DNA of 64,000 bases from Flammeovirga yaeyamensis (GCF_018736045.1 NZ_CP076133.1:1240001-1304000), one strand, 5' to 3'. Counted from the stretch's first letter, positions 43,063 to 52,429 are shown. Numbers and translations: made by a program. The notes: a model not told the origin generated them from the sequence alone.

Positions 43063-45306
43063 ATGATGAAAAAATCAATTATCTACTCAATAGGAATCCT
43101 CTTGATGATGAGTTGTCAGTATCAAGTGAATGATCAGACTATTTCAACTATCAATAAGAAGAGAACATTAGGAATTACAGCCGAGAGATCAGCGGCAATT
43201 GAGAAGAAGGTAGTGGCGATAATGGATAGCATGTCGTTGGAAGTGAAGGTAAAAACGTTGATGGGAGAATCGAGTGATCCATTATTAAAACATGGGGAGG
43301 CAATTTCCGGATATAATATTAAAGGAGCAACAACATTGCCACAGCAAATTGGAATTTCTTGTTCTTGGAATCCCGAATTGGTGAAAACAAATACTGGGTA
43401 CACTTCTAGAATGATGCGTTCGTTGGGAACTACTTTGGCACTTTCGCCCATGTTAGATGTGGCAAGAAATGCGAAGTGGGGAAGAATGGAAGAATCTTTT
43501 GGAGAGTCGGAGTACTTAACGGCAAGAATGGGATTGGCTTTTATAGATGGAATGCAGACTAACGACTTATCGAAAGGTGTGGCGACGACAACCAAACACT
43601 TTGCAGGTTACGGTGCGAATAACAAAGATGATCGTCAGTTTATAGAGGAAATCTTGATGCCTCATGAGGTAGCGGTGAAAATTGGAAACACACAGTCGTT
43701 AATGCCGGGGTATCATTCGTATAAAGATGTTCCTGCACATGCTTCGGAGTTCTTACTTCAGGAGACGTTAAGAAAGAAGTGGGGATTTAAAGGAGTAATT
43801 GTTTCGGATTATTTTGCCGTGAAACAAATCTTTACTTCGTACAATTACGCAAAAGATAAAAAAGGCGCCTTGGTGACGGCACTAAAAAATGGTGTCGATT
43901 TAGAATTGCCAGCAGGCGATTGCTATAAATTAATTCCTGAAGCATTATCAGAAGGTTTGATTACAATGGAGGAGGTAGACCGCTCAGTAAAACGCATCCT
44001 TACATTAAAAGGAAAACTAGGATTATTAGACGGTCCATTATCCATTGATGAAAACGTAGAGTTAGATAGCAAGGAATTTAGAGAAAGAGCTTATATATCG
44101 GCCACTCAATCTATTGTATTATTAAAAAATGATGGTATCCTTCCTATTCATCAAGGAGTGAAAAAGATTGCATTGGTTGGTCCAAATGCGGCTTCAGCAG
44201 AATCCTTATTAGGCGATTATACTTATCAATCTTTATCGCTTTATTGGAAAAAACAACCTATCGATCCTACCGATCCGCAGTTGATCACTTTAAAAGGTGG
44301 ATTGGAAAATAGATTAGATAAAGATGTTCAGTTGATGTTTGAAAGAGGATGTGATTGGACAACTTCATCGAAGAATTCGATTGCTAAAGTGAAAAATAAT
44401 TTAGGTGATGAGAGGGAGAAAAAAGTGGTCGAATTATCTTCTATTCCTACGACTAGAGCCGACTATTTAAAAGCATTGTCTATCGCCCAAGAAAGTGATG
44501 TGATTATTGCAGCAATGGGAGAGAACAGGTATTTATGTGGGGAGAGTAGAAGTAGAAAAGATATTCGTTTGGCAGGGGAGCAAGAACAATTTGTGAAAGA
44601 TCTAATTACCACTGGCAAGCCGGTAGTGTTAATTATATTCGGAGGTCGCCCACACGTATTAAACGAAATTGCAGACGATTGTGCAGCAATTATTCAAGGT
44701 TGGTATCCTGGTGAAGAAGGCGGAAATGCCATGGCAGATATCTTATTAGGTAACGTAAATCCATCGGGAAAAATGACGGTGACAGTTCCAAGAACCAACG
44801 AACAGTGTCCAATTTATTATGGAGGTGCATACAAGAACAAATCGCCAATGTATTCTTTCGGGCATGGTTTAAGTTATACAAAATTCGATTATCAAAATTT
44901 TGCATCAGATAATGCGGTGACTACAAAAGATGAGTGGATAGATTTATCTTTCGAAGTAAGTAATGTGGGTGATATGGATGGAGCTGAGATTTCACAATTG
45001 TATATCACTCCAAAAAATCCTTCGATTAAACGTCCTGCCTTATCCTTACAAGGATTTTCTAGAACAGAATTAAAGACAGGTGAAAAAGCAAAAATCAACT
45101 TTAAAGTATCTTTAGAGCAGTTAAGCTTCTATGATAACAACATGGATTTAATTATCGAACCTGGAGAGTATGAATTTCTAATAGGTGCATCATCGACTGA
45201 TATTAAATTCAGAAAGACCATAAAAGTGAACGGAGAAAAGAAAACCCTATCATCTAAGAATGTGTTTTTTAGTGAGGTAGGTAAAATTGTAGAGCATATT
45301 GAATAA
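43063..45306 (+). CDS. GH3 family glycoside hydrolase, lipoprotein
   Basis: This 747-residue protein begins with a lipoprotein signal (GILLMMSCQY, Cys18). The GH3 TIM barrel (about 45-320) has substrate-site KHF at 178-180 and the nucleophile Asp249 in GVIVSDYFAV. The second alpha/beta domain follows (about 350-600, VIIAAMGENRYLCGESRSR). A fibronectin-III-like domain ends it (about 640-735). GH3 enzymes are exo-acting beta-glucosidases, xylosidases or galactosidases. Beside the divergent GH86 gene, release of galactose units from agaro- or porphyran-oligosaccharides is a reasonable guess. The start at 43066 is possible. Confidence 0.88.
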   Translation: MMKKSIIYSIGILLMMSCQYQVNDQTISTINKKRTLGITAERSAAIEKKVVAIMDSMSLEVKVKTLMGESSDPLLKHGEAISGYNIKGATTLPQQIGISCSWNPELVKTNTGYTSRMMRSLGTTLALSPMLDVARNAKWGRMEESFGESEYLTARMGLAFIDGMQTNDLSKGVATTTKHFAGYGANNKDDRQFIEEILMPHEVAVKIGNTQSLMPGYHSYKDVPAHASEFLLQETLRKKWGFKGVIVSDYFAVKQIFTSYNYAKDKKGALVTALKNGVDLELPAGDCYKLIPEALSEGLITMEEVDRSVKRILTLKGKLGLLDGPLSIDENVELDSKEFRERAYISATQSIVLLKNDGILPIHQGVKKIALVGPNAASAESLLGDYTYQSLSLYWKKQPIDPTDPQLITLKGGLENRLDKDVQLMFERGCDWTTSSKNSIAKVKNNLGDEREKKVVELSSIPTTRADYLKALSIAQESDVIIAAMGENRYLCGESRSRKDIRLAGEQEQFVKDLITTGKPVVLIIFGGRPHVLNEIADDCAAIIQGWYPGEEGGNAMADILLGNVNPSGKMTVTVPRTNEQCPIYYGGAYKNKSPMYSFGHGLSYTKFDYQNFASDNAVTTKDEWIDLSFEVSNVGDMDGAEISQLYITPKNPSIKRPALSLQGFSRTELKTGEKAKINFKVSLEQLSFYDNNMDLIIEPGEYEFLIGASSTDIKFRKTIKVNGEKKTLSSKNVFFSEVGKIVEHIE

Positions 45307-45426
45307 AATTAGTCTTTTAGTTTTAAGAATAGCAATTTTATTTGTAATATTAAAATTGTTATCGGAGTGTATAAAGTTATACATTGACTAACTAATTTTT
45401 TATAATAACTATTATTTTTTATTCAC

Positions 45427-45789
45427 ATGGAATATTTTATTAAAGCTTTCAAAAACTACGCTAATTTTTCTGGTCGAGCAAGAAGATCAGAATATTGGTT
45501 CTTCCTTCTGTTCCATCTAATTACAATATTTGCATTATTTGCTTTAGATGCTTTTATAATGAATGTACTAGAAGTAGGATTTAGTCCTTTTTACTTGTTA
45601 TACTTTTTAGTATCAATCGTTCCTTCAATTGCATTAATTGTAAGAAGATTACACGATGTAGGTAAAAGCGGATGGTTCTATTTTATTTCTTTCATCCCAC
45701 TAATTGGACCAATTTGGTTAATTGTTCTTTTCTGTACAGATGGAGAATACGGAAACAACCAATATGGAGAAAACCCTAAATTGGCATAA
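45427..45789 (+). CDS. DUF805 family small membrane protein
   Basis: This 120-residue protein matches the DUF805 pattern: the N-terminal block KNYANFSGRARRSEYWFF (about 10-27), three to four hydrophobic segments, RRLHDVGKSGWFYFISFIPL (about 79-98), and the charged tail DGEYGNNQYGENPK. Its cellular role is not established. It seems to be a single gene, with a hairpin terminator after it. The preceding 120 bp gap contains only AT-rich DNA with a weak CAATTTTA/TAAAATTG stem at 45333-45358. Confidence 0.85.
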   Translation: MEYFIKAFKNYANFSGRARRSEYWFFLLFHLITIFALFALDAFIMNVLEVGFSPFYLLYFLVSIVPSIALIVRRLHDVGKSGWFYFISFIPLIGPIWLIVLFCTDGEYGNNQYGENPKLA

Positions 45790-45823
45790 TCATATGATCT
45801 GAGGTCATCTCAGAATAGATAAG

Positions 45824-45864
45824 AAAAAGCTGTTACATAGAAATATGGAGCAGCTTTTTTATTT
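45824..45864 (+). terminator. Terminator after the DUF805 gene
   Basis: AAAAAGCTG (45824-45832) pairs with CAGCTTTTTT (45851-45860), with inner CATA/TATG pairing. Confidence 0.7.
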
Positions 45865-45978
45865 TCAAAGGATGATAATAATAACAAGTCATAATTAAAT
45901 CCTTATCATAGTTTGGACAATGAAATATCTTTTTAACTTCATGTCATTATCGAAGAATCATAAACTTTTTTAAAAATC

Positions 45979-46143
45979 ATGAAATCAAAAAAAGAACAAC
46001 TAGAGGAACTAGAAAAGGAATACGAAAAGCATTTAAAATCTTTAGATAATGAGACTTTACCTTCTTTAAAGAAGCAACAGAAGTTTGTGAAGAGAGCGAA
46101 GGAGTTAGAAGAGAAGATTGAGGAGTTGAAAGGAGGGGAGTAA
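45979..46143 (+). CDS. Short charged coiled-coil protein
   Basis: This 54-residue frame begins MKSKKEQLEELEKEYEKHLK and ends EEKIEELKGGE. Almost all residues are Lys, Glu or Leu, with heptad-like leucines, so it should be one or two coiled-coil helices. I know no family for it. Its strongly skewed composition and clean ATG argue for a real small gene, although there is no upstream promoter match. Confidence 0.45.
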   Translation: MKSKKEQLEELEKEYEKHLKSLDNETLPSLKKQQKFVKRAKELEEKIEELKGGE

Positions 46144-46254
46144 ACACCTTTTCTTTAAATTCGATGAATGGGCGTATGATGTACGCTCTTTTTTTTATGA
46201 TTAAAATATAATCATTACTGAAATCTATTTCCATACAATTATGGATTTCCTCCT

Positions 46255-46289
46255 GTACGGACGTTGCACTGCAACGTCCTTACGAACCA
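46255..46289. repeat. REP-like palindromic repeat, copy 2
   Basis: This is the same 10-bp-arm palindrome (46259-46279) and flanks as 31345-31379, with 25 bp identical at the left end and one changed base pair group (CTGCG against TTACG). It lies in the otherwise empty 46144-46435 gap. Confidence 0.7.
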
Positions 46290-46435
46290 CTTTATATTTA
46301 CCAGAGATTTTGTTGTGTACATACACTGCATATCACTCTTTTATATTTGGTTCATCATTAAAATCAAATACAAAAACCTTTTTCATCCCCCAAATTTCCC
46401 TTGCCTTTCATACAAAAAACATCGAAATTTAACCC

Positions 46436-46747
46436 ATGAACAAGGAAGAATTAAAAGCATATTTGCTTAAAGAACAACTCGTAAATATATCGAATGCTTT
46501 AAAGAATATGTTCAGTCGTACTCAAGCATTTTATTTTCAGGTAACTACCACATTTACGGTAGCAAAAGATGGACGTTACGAAGTATCTACTCCAGATAAT
46601 TTTCCTGTTTTTACTCCAAAAGGGCAAGGGTTTCTTGAAGACGGTGGCGATTATTTCATAGGAGAACTTCAACTTAGAAACCTTGATGAAGAGAGCCCGG
46701 CACAGATGGCTAAAGATTTAATTGATATTACATTTGATACGAAATAG
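46436..46747 (+). CDS. Small cytoplasmic protein, unknown function
   Basis: This 103-residue protein has no signal peptide. Its N-terminal helix (NKEELKAYLLKEQLVNISNA) leads to a beta-rich centre (AFYFQVTTTFTVAKDGRYEV). I do not recognise a domain. Its stop codon touches the ATG of the methyltransferase gene (TAGATG), so the two are very probably translated from one transcript. Confidence 0.65.
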   Translation: MNKEELKAYLLKEQLVNISNALKNMFSRTQAFYFQVTTTFTVAKDGRYEVSTPDNFPVFTPKGQGFLEDGGDYFIGELQLRNLDEESPAQMAKDLIDITFDTK

Positions 46748-47317
46748 ATGGAATATTATAAAAATAAAGAAACAGTCAGTGAGTACATCAAAATGGCTGC
46801 AGAGGTAGACGGACAAGAACTTATTGATGTCTTGAAACATCATCTACCAAAGGGATTGAAGGTACTCGAATTAGGTACAGGACCAGGTACTGATTTTCAT
46901 ATTTTAGAAAAAGATTATGAAGTAATTGGGTCTGATTTTTCGGGAGAATTTCTCAAAAGACTAAAGAAACGTTTTGCAGAGGGGATATTCTTAAATTTAG
47001 ATGCGTCCACCATAGAAACTGATGAAAAATTTGATGGTATTTATTCCAACAAAGTCTTTCAACACCTTACGGATGATCAAATAAAATCATCTATTTATAG
47101 ACAGTTTGAAGTCCTGAACGAAGGAGGTGTTGTTTGTCATTCGATGTGGTATGGTGAAGGAGATGAAATCTTCAAGGGGATGTTAGTTAACTATCAGGAT
47201 GAAAAATCTTTAATTCAATTATTTGAACCTTATTTTGAAGTTTTAGTAGTCGAGAAATATATGGAGTTTGAAGAAGGAGATTCTATACGTTTGATCGCTA
47301 AAAAGTTAAAATCATAA
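46748..47317 (+). CDS. Class I SAM-dependent methyltransferase
   Basis: This 189-residue cytoplasmic enzyme has the glycine-rich SAM loop VLELGTGPGTDFHILE (about 36-51), the acidic motif YEVIGSDFSGEFL (about 55-68) and LNLDASTIETDEKFDGIYSN (about 78-97). The substrate is unknown; the length and topology fit small-molecule or tRNA-type methyltransferases of the UbiE/Methyltransf_11 group. It starts immediately after the stop of the 46436-46747 gene. Confidence 0.85.
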   Translation: MEYYKNKETVSEYIKMAAEVDGQELIDVLKHHLPKGLKVLELGTGPGTDFHILEKDYEVIGSDFSGEFLKRLKKRFAEGIFLNLDASTIETDEKFDGIYSNKVFQHLTDDQIKSSIYRQFEVLNEGGVVCHSMWYGEGDEIFKGMLVNYQDEKSLIQLFEPYFEVLVVEKYMEFEEGDSIRLIAKKLKS

Positions 47318-47320
47318 AGA

Positions 47321-47354
47321 AGGGAAGCACCGCCAAAAGCGATACCTCCCTAAT
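47321..47354 (-). terminator. Weak hairpin between methyltransferase and T9SS tectonin gene
   Basis: AGGGA (47321-47325) and TCCCT (47347-47351), with further inner pairs, lie between convergent genes. The stem is interrupted. Confidence 0.35.
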
Positions 47355-47378
47355 AATATACTTCTGTGTATTCTAAGG

Positions 47379-49679
47379 TTAATTCACCTTAATTTTTGTG
47401 GTAATTACATCGTCAATCATTTCGATTTTAAGAATATAAATACCATGGGGAACTCTGCTTTCTTTCAGTGAAAGCGTAATTATTTCTTTAGTAGTAGTAG
47501 ATAAATTATAAATTACTTGTCCCTGAATATTTGATATACTAATTGTAACTTCTTTATCTAAAGGAAGTCCTTTAATATTTAACTTCTGATTTGAAATAGG
47601 ATTTGGATAAAAAATCACTTGGTTAAAGTCATCATTTAATACCTCATTCTCGAATGAATTAATTGATCTTGCTGAACTACTCATAGTTGCGAAATCACAT
47701 GTATAATGATAGATTTTATTTGTTGAAGTGACTGTCCATAACTTAGAATCGGAAGTGATAGAAATTCTAGATCCAATGCCTGATAAAACCTCATAGGTAC
47801 CACTCCCGACATACTTTTGAACAGAATTATTAGTATCCACAAACACAAATTCATCTTTTGTAGGATTGATGGCAATATCTTTAATTTTAAGATTTCCTTT
47901 TTTATCCCATCTACTCCCAAGCCATTGATATACGTATCCATCTGTTCCTCTTATCCAAGGTCGGTCATCACTAGCAGCAGCTATATCTGTTCCAAGTGTA
48001 GTACCGTAAGGACTTGACCAACCATCACCTAAATATTTGTACACTTTACCATCAGTTCCAATAGTATAAACATTATTTCCTACAGCAATGTCGGTACCTA
48101 TACCTCTTCTATAAACCCAAGTATTATTGGTGTATTGATAAATTCTATTGTCCGTATTAATAGCCCATAATCCTGATTGTCCGACATCAACTTTTTTGAT
48201 TCTCATACTGTTATCTACTAGAGAGAAACCATTATAACCATTTGATTTATATAAATAGTTATCTGTTCCGACAACATATGTATCGTTTTCATAAGCACCA
48301 ATATCAAGAGCATTTCCATCTTGAAGAACCCAATCACAAGTTCCTTCTCCATTGTCACTTCCATTATCTCCTCCGTTACCATCAACACTCATTGTATAGG
48401 TGTAATCATTGTAAGACCAGTTATTATTGATTTTACTCCATAGACGTAGGTAAACTGTGCCTGTATTTGGAAGATTATTTACTATATATTTTTTCTCAGT
48501 AAATTCTCCACCAGTATTAAGAATATCTGTTTCTCCTACCGAAGTGCCTACATATAACCAATGGGAATCTCCTTCTAAATCCCATTTAAATTCAACAGAG
48601 TTGCTTTTAAGTACGCTACCTTCTTTTGGAGCTATACCTGTTATTTCTTCACCTCCATTATCGCCACCGTTATTTCCTAAACGATTTATGACCCATGATT
48701 TTGCAGAAGAACTAATTACCCATCTCATGTCTCTTTCAAAGAAGTCTTCTAAATTTCGATTAGCTGACAAACTCCAGATTTTATAAACATTATCTCTACA
48801 CTCTTGGTAAGAAGTTCTACTTGAACGGTCACTTACAACATTACTTTCTAAGTAGCGGTATACTTTTTTTATCCAGGCATCACCACCAAAGTTTTCGTAA
48901 GAATAAATGATCATCCCCGTCATTAAATCGTTTACACTAGATTGCTGTCTCCATGGTAATCGATCTTTTCTCCAGGTATTATCAAAGTTGTATTGAGTAT
49001 TGTTTAGGTAATATTCAAATTTGCTTACCATCCCTTCTCTAAATTGAGCTAGACTCTGACCGTAATAAAGTAATTCATAATTTAATGAAGTAGGAATCAT
49101 TACAGCTTGAGCGTTATTAAATCCAACTGTCCACCATCCCCAATTGGAAGCGTTATCGTTCATAATCCAATCGAATTTATTGTTGAATCGAGTGAGGTAA
49201 AAATTTCTGGCAGTTTCATAAAGAAAAACCTGATGAATGGCGTTTCTGCCACTATTTGCAGCATCATACACCTCGTTAAATAACACTTTTCCTGTCGACA
49301 TACCTCTAGTACCATGATAGGCGAGACCACCATAACCACAGTTGTCAGTAACAATCTCTATCACTGGAAGACCTTTGTAACTTGATTGTTTAGGTAAGTT
49401 CGAAAGGCCAGAGAACTCAACAAATTTAGCATCCATTGCATCTAAAATGTCGAGCACTTTATTCATGGTTGTAGCTGATCTACTCGAAGGAGATTCTCCT
49501 TCTATCATAATTACTACACGATTTCCGACCCAAGCGGTCGCACTTTTTGTACCTACGCAGCTAGGTACTTTGAATGTGAAAGTGGTTTGTTCTGGCGTAG
49601 CGGCGTTTGAATTCTTTGCCAAGAACATAAAACATACAATCGTTAAAATAGATTGAAGTCTAAATAAATAGTTGAACAT
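47379..49679 (-). CDS. T9SS-sorted protein: peptidase-like N-domain plus tectonin-type repeats
   Basis: Start 49679 (MFNYLFRLQSIL, 766 residues) gives a clean signal peptide, in preference to the upstream 49721. Residues about 30-330 resemble the fold region of secreted metallopeptidase-like proteins, but the HExxH-equivalent helix reads AIHQVFLYETARNFYL, without the expected second His; it may be inactive or of another family. Residues about 340-440 include a fibronectin-like segment (GSVLKSNSVEFKWDLEG). About 450-680 hold five or so tectonin-type repeats (VVGTDNYLYKSNG, AINTDNRIYQYTNN, TIGTDGKVYKYLG, IRGTDGYVYQWLG), a sugar-binding beta-propeller. A T9SS sorting domain ends it (FYPNPISNQ ... 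VPHGIYILKI). Confidence 0.75.
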   Translation of the reverse strand: MFNYLFRLQSILTIVCFMFLAKNSNAATPEQTTFTFKVPSCVGTKSATAWVGNRVVIMIEGESPSSRSATTMNKVLDILDAMDAKFVEFSGLSNLPKQSSYKGLPVIEIVTDNCGYGGLAYHGTRGMSTGKVLFNEVYDAANSGRNAIHQVFLYETARNFYLTRFNNKFDWIMNDNASNWGWWTVGFNNAQAVMIPTSLNYELLYYGQSLAQFREGMVSKFEYYLNNTQYNFDNTWRKDRLPWRQQSSVNDLMTGMIIYSYENFGGDAWIKKVYRYLESNVVSDRSSRTSYQECRDNVYKIWSLSANRNLEDFFERDMRWVISSSAKSWVINRLGNNGGDNGGEEITGIAPKEGSVLKSNSVEFKWDLEGDSHWLYVGTSVGETDILNTGGEFTEKKYIVNNLPNTGTVYLRLWSKINNNWSYNDYTYTMSVDGNGGDNGSDNGEGTCDWVLQDGNALDIGAYENDTYVVGTDNYLYKSNGYNGFSLVDNSMRIKKVDVGQSGLWAINTDNRIYQYTNNTWVYRRGIGTDIAVGNNVYTIGTDGKVYKYLGDGWSSPYGTTLGTDIAAASDDRPWIRGTDGYVYQWLGSRWDKKGNLKIKDIAINPTKDEFVFVDTNNSVQKYVGSGTYEVLSGIGSRISITSDSKLWTVTSTNKIYHYTCDFATMSSSARSINSFENEVLNDDFNQVIFYPNPISNQKLNIKGLPLDKEVTISISNIQGQVIYNLSTTTKEIITLSLKESRVPHGIYILKIEMIDDVITTKIKVN

Positions 49680-50008
49680 TTTTATTAGTAATTTTTGTCG
49701 TAATAAACGTGGATGAACCACTAAAAAATGTAGAAAGCGACAGACACCTAAGGACTATGAAAGGTGCCTTCAATGTTTCTACCTAAATCAAATAAATAGT
49801 TTAATATAAAGTTTTTGGAATTTGGCTTTAACGGACAAGCCAAATCTATTATCAAATAATTAGTTATCTTCTATTTTCGAGAGCTGTATAATAAAAGAAG
49901 TATTGTTTTTACTTCTCCGAGAGCTTGAATAATGTTTTGTTAAAATCTATTACGTTGCAAACTTAAAAGGATAAAAAGCAATAAAGAGGGATAAAATTAC
50001 CATTTTTA

Positions 50009-50023
50009 AGGGGGTATATTATT
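50009..50023 (-). promoter_or_regulatory. Shared motif TATACCCCCT, copy 2 (upstream of tectonin-repeat gene)
   Basis: Read on the minus strand this is AATAATATACCCCCT, identical to 42860-42874, lying 330 bp before the start at 49679 and pointing towards it. Most of the 49680-50174 gap is otherwise plain AT-rich DNA. Confidence 0.5.
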
Positions 50024-50174
50024 AACTTTAATTAAGTGTGATATTTACAAAATACCCGTTATCTTCATTTTTAGACAATCTTAGATATAAACATTTTTTT
50101 TATAATCATCAATTGATCAAGAAATAGTATTTCCTTGATGCTGTGATTTTTAACTCTATTAATCTATAATACTA

Positions 50175-50276
50175 ATGAAAGCAACATTCAGCTTTATTCT
50201 TTTTATTTTAACTTTTCAATCTTTTGCTCAAATCGTATTTGAGAAAAACCTTGGGATATTCTTTGTTTCGTTATAG
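50175..50276 (+). pseudogene. 33-codon signal-peptide fragment, probable gene remnant
   Basis: A frame of 33 codons starts at 50175. It encodes a full signal peptide (MKATFSFILFILTFQSFAQ) and then only IVFEKNLGIFFVSL before a stop at 50274-50276. A strong terminator follows, as if it kept the 5' and 3' ends of a gene whose body is missing. A genuine tiny secreted peptide is the alternative. Confidence 0.4.
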
Positions 50277-50300
50277 TTCAAAATAAATATTGATATAGAA

Positions 50301-50345
50301 AAAAGGCTAAGAGAGAAAATTCATATTCTTTTCTTAGCCTTTTTG
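50301..50345. terminator. Bidirectional terminator
   Basis: AAAAGGCTAAGA (50301-50312) and TCTTAGCCTTTT (50332-50343) form a perfect 12-bp stem between the truncated plus-strand frame and the minus-strand lipoprotein gene. Confidence 0.85.
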
Positions 50346-50372
50346 AGTTGTTTTACCAATATAATCAATCCT

Positions 50373-50708
50373 TTAAGGAGCTTCCGTTAAAGTAATTTCA
50401 ACTGTTTTTCCCACTTGTATTTGTATTGTCTGATACTTATAAGTACCTGCGTATTGTACAACATAATTACCAGGGTTTAGTTGATAAGTATACGTTCCTT
50501 GAGCATTTTCTTCAAGGATGAGTGCATCATACTCGCTATATCCATTTGGATTAGAAACGATAGCATTATCGAAAATGGCAAAATCTCTTGGTTCTACTGA
50601 AGTGGTTACTTTTAGTTCACCAGTCATTTCTACTTCTTGATAACAAGAATTAAAGAAAATAAGGAAAATGCTTAAGCTGAGAAGTCGGATTAGTTTTGAA
50701 GTTTTCAT
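50373..50708 (-). CDS. Small lipoprotein, unknown function
   Basis: This 111-residue protein has a signal sequence ending at the lipobox LIFFNSCYQE. A single beta-rich domain follows (GELKVTTSVEPRDFAIFDNA, then GTYTYQLNPGNYVVQYAGTY). It resembles small carboxypeptidase-regulatory or transthyretin-like beta sandwiches. No catalytic residues were seen. It is followed by the strong terminator at 50301-50345. Confidence 0.7.
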   Translation of the reverse strand: MKTSKLIRLLSLSIFLIFFNSCYQEVEMTGELKVTTSVEPRDFAIFDNAIVSNPNGYSEYDALILEENAQGTYTYQLNPGNYVVQYAGTYKYQTIQIQVGKTVEITLTEAP

Positions 50709-50786
50709 TTGAAATTAGGTTTAGTTTTGACTAAAGTTAAATGAAAAATTAGTAATGTCAAACCCTTAAATATCTAATTGAGTACT

Positions 50787-51443
50787 CTATAGTGTGTTAA
50801 TTTGAACCTTTCGGTATTCTTTGATATAGAAATATAGTTCGATTACTGCAATATTAAACACCCACCCCAACCAAGCTACAAACTTATAAGTATCCATTGG
50901 AGGAGTAGCTAAAGTATTTACTATAATCCATTTAAATAGTCGAAGGCTAATTGCCGAAAGGGTTAGTGCAAAGCTCCTCAACATAAACTTTTGGTGCAAA
51001 TCCCAATTTTTTAATCGGACATAGTCAAAAGCTTTATAAGTAAACCAAAACCACAAAACAGCTTGAAGAACAAAAGAAGTTTTTGTAAAGGTATCTCCAT
51101 TAGCATGTAATGCCATAATAAATCCGGAAGGACAACTCACCAATAATATGAGGAAGACATATATTTTTCCGATATGTTTATGAATGGATGGAAATTTAAT
51201 TCTTATGGATTTAGAAAATTGAAATCCACCCAATACAAGTACAAAAATGCTGCTATATACATGTCCAAAAAAGGCTATTTGATAATAGGGCAGTTGAATT
51301 TCCTCCTCTTTGAGATTCAGAAAGGCGACATCAAATTGTATGGGGATATACTGAAGTGTAATGAGCAGCATTAGATAGCTAAAGTAAATGAATGCTGCAT
51401 AGTATATCACTTTGAAAACCGGAATGGAAATCGATTTCATCAT
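50787..51443 (-). CDS. DUF2306 family integral membrane protein
   Basis: This 218-residue protein has seven or so hydrophobic segments. The family text includes HVYSSIFVLVLGGFQFSKSI, HKHIGKIYVFLILLVSCPSG and DLHQKFMLRSFALTLSAISL, whose conserved His and Arg residues lie near membrane edges. The function of DUF2306 proteins is unknown. It starts 3 nt after the YARHG lipoprotein gene, so both are probably cotranscribed. Confidence 0.82.
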   Translation of the reverse strand: MMKSISIPVFKVIYYAAFIYFSYLMLLITLQYIPIQFDVAFLNLKEEEIQLPYYQIAFFGHVYSSIFVLVLGGFQFSKSIRIKFPSIHKHIGKIYVFLILLVSCPSGFIMALHANGDTFTKTSFVLQAVLWFWFTYKAFDYVRLKNWDLHQKFMLRSFALTLSAISLRLFKWIIVNTLATPPMDTYKFVAWLGWVFNIAVIELYFYIKEYRKVQINTL

Positions 51444-51446
51444 AGA

Positions 51447-52403
51447 CTATCCTCGACCAAAAGTATCATAATACTCAGAAGCATTTTTCTCATACTTCAA
51501 TAAAAGCTTGATATTCTGTTTTTCGATATCCGTCAGGTGAGCTCGAATATCAGTATGTACTGGAATGTACCAAGGTTGTCTATCAAAGAACACTCTTAAA
51601 GGCTGATTTTTATAGGAATATCCGTGTCGAGCATAAATCGTATTTCTGATGATCATCAAGTCGGTTTTTGAGAGATTTTCTACGTCTTCTTTCTTCAGAA
51701 GCGTAGTAGATGCATTGATCTCTTGAGAAGCATGAGTGGATTGAACCATAGCCTCTTCCATCCAAGTTTCTATAATCCCGTCTTCATATTCTGCAGATTT
51801 TTCTACATTTTTAGTTTTATTCCAATCTTTGTATGTCATCCAATTGAGTTGATGATTTGGGTTATATTTAAAGACTTTTTTATCTAAGTTATAAGTTCTC
51901 TTTCTAATATTAATCTCTTTATAAGCTCTCCATTTACCAATCATTTGATTGTTTTCTAGGTGAATTTTAAACTGAAAAGCCCCATCATATTTATGGTCAC
52001 CCGGTTCTTTAACATCAAAAGCATAGACACCATTTGATTCTTTTTTCATGGTACCTTTAAATGGACGATCATTACCAGCAACCACACTATGTCCAATCAC
52101 TTTATCTCCATCAATTTTATCAATTGAAATATTGATTTTGTTTTCCTTGTTCCAAGAATCATATTCTCCCATTCTAACGCTTCTATCAAAATCATCGTCT
52201 TTTAGGAAATAACCCACCCAGAAGCCAATTAAAGAATCGGTAGAGTAATGGATTTCAGTTACTGTTGTTTCTTTTACATCTTGATTAGGAATTTCCTCAA
52301 CTTGAGTTCCCTCTTCTATGACCACCTTTTTATCAGAGTTTTTGATGTGACTTTCGCAGTTGAAAAGGAAGATGATTAGCGGGAGTACTAGTAGTTTTTT
52401 CAT
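51447..52403 (-). CDS. YARHG-domain lipoprotein
   Basis: The start is set at 52403 (MKKLLVLPLII, 318 residues), which gives a lipoprotein signal ending FLFNCESH. A -7 element at 52430-52437 lies inside the longer 52451 frame, which supports the shorter start. A beta-rich N-terminal part (about 50-190) precedes the C-terminal YARHG domain (about 235-310), with MIIRNTIYARHGYSYKNQPL and DRQPWYIP. YARHG domains are extracellular and of unclear role, often in cell-wall-associated proteins. The DUF2306 gene follows 3 nt downstream. Confidence 0.85.
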   Translation of the reverse strand: MKKLLVLPLIIFLFNCESHIKNSDKKVVIEEGTQVEEIPNQDVKETTVTEIHYSTDSLIGFWVGYFLKDDDFDRSVRMGEYDSWNKENKINISIDKIDGDKVIGHSVVAGNDRPFKGTMKKESNGVYAFDVKEPGDHKYDGAFQFKIHLENNQMIGKWRAYKEINIRKRTYNLDKKVFKYNPNHQLNWMTYKDWNKTKNVEKSAEYEDGIIETWMEEAMVQSTHASQEINASTTLLKKEDVENLSKTDLMIIRNTIYARHGYSYKNQPLRVFFDRQPWYIPVHTDIRAHLTDIEKQNIKLLLKYEKNASEYYDTFGRG

Positions 52404-52429
52404 TAGAGTAACATTAAAGTTTGTATCGA

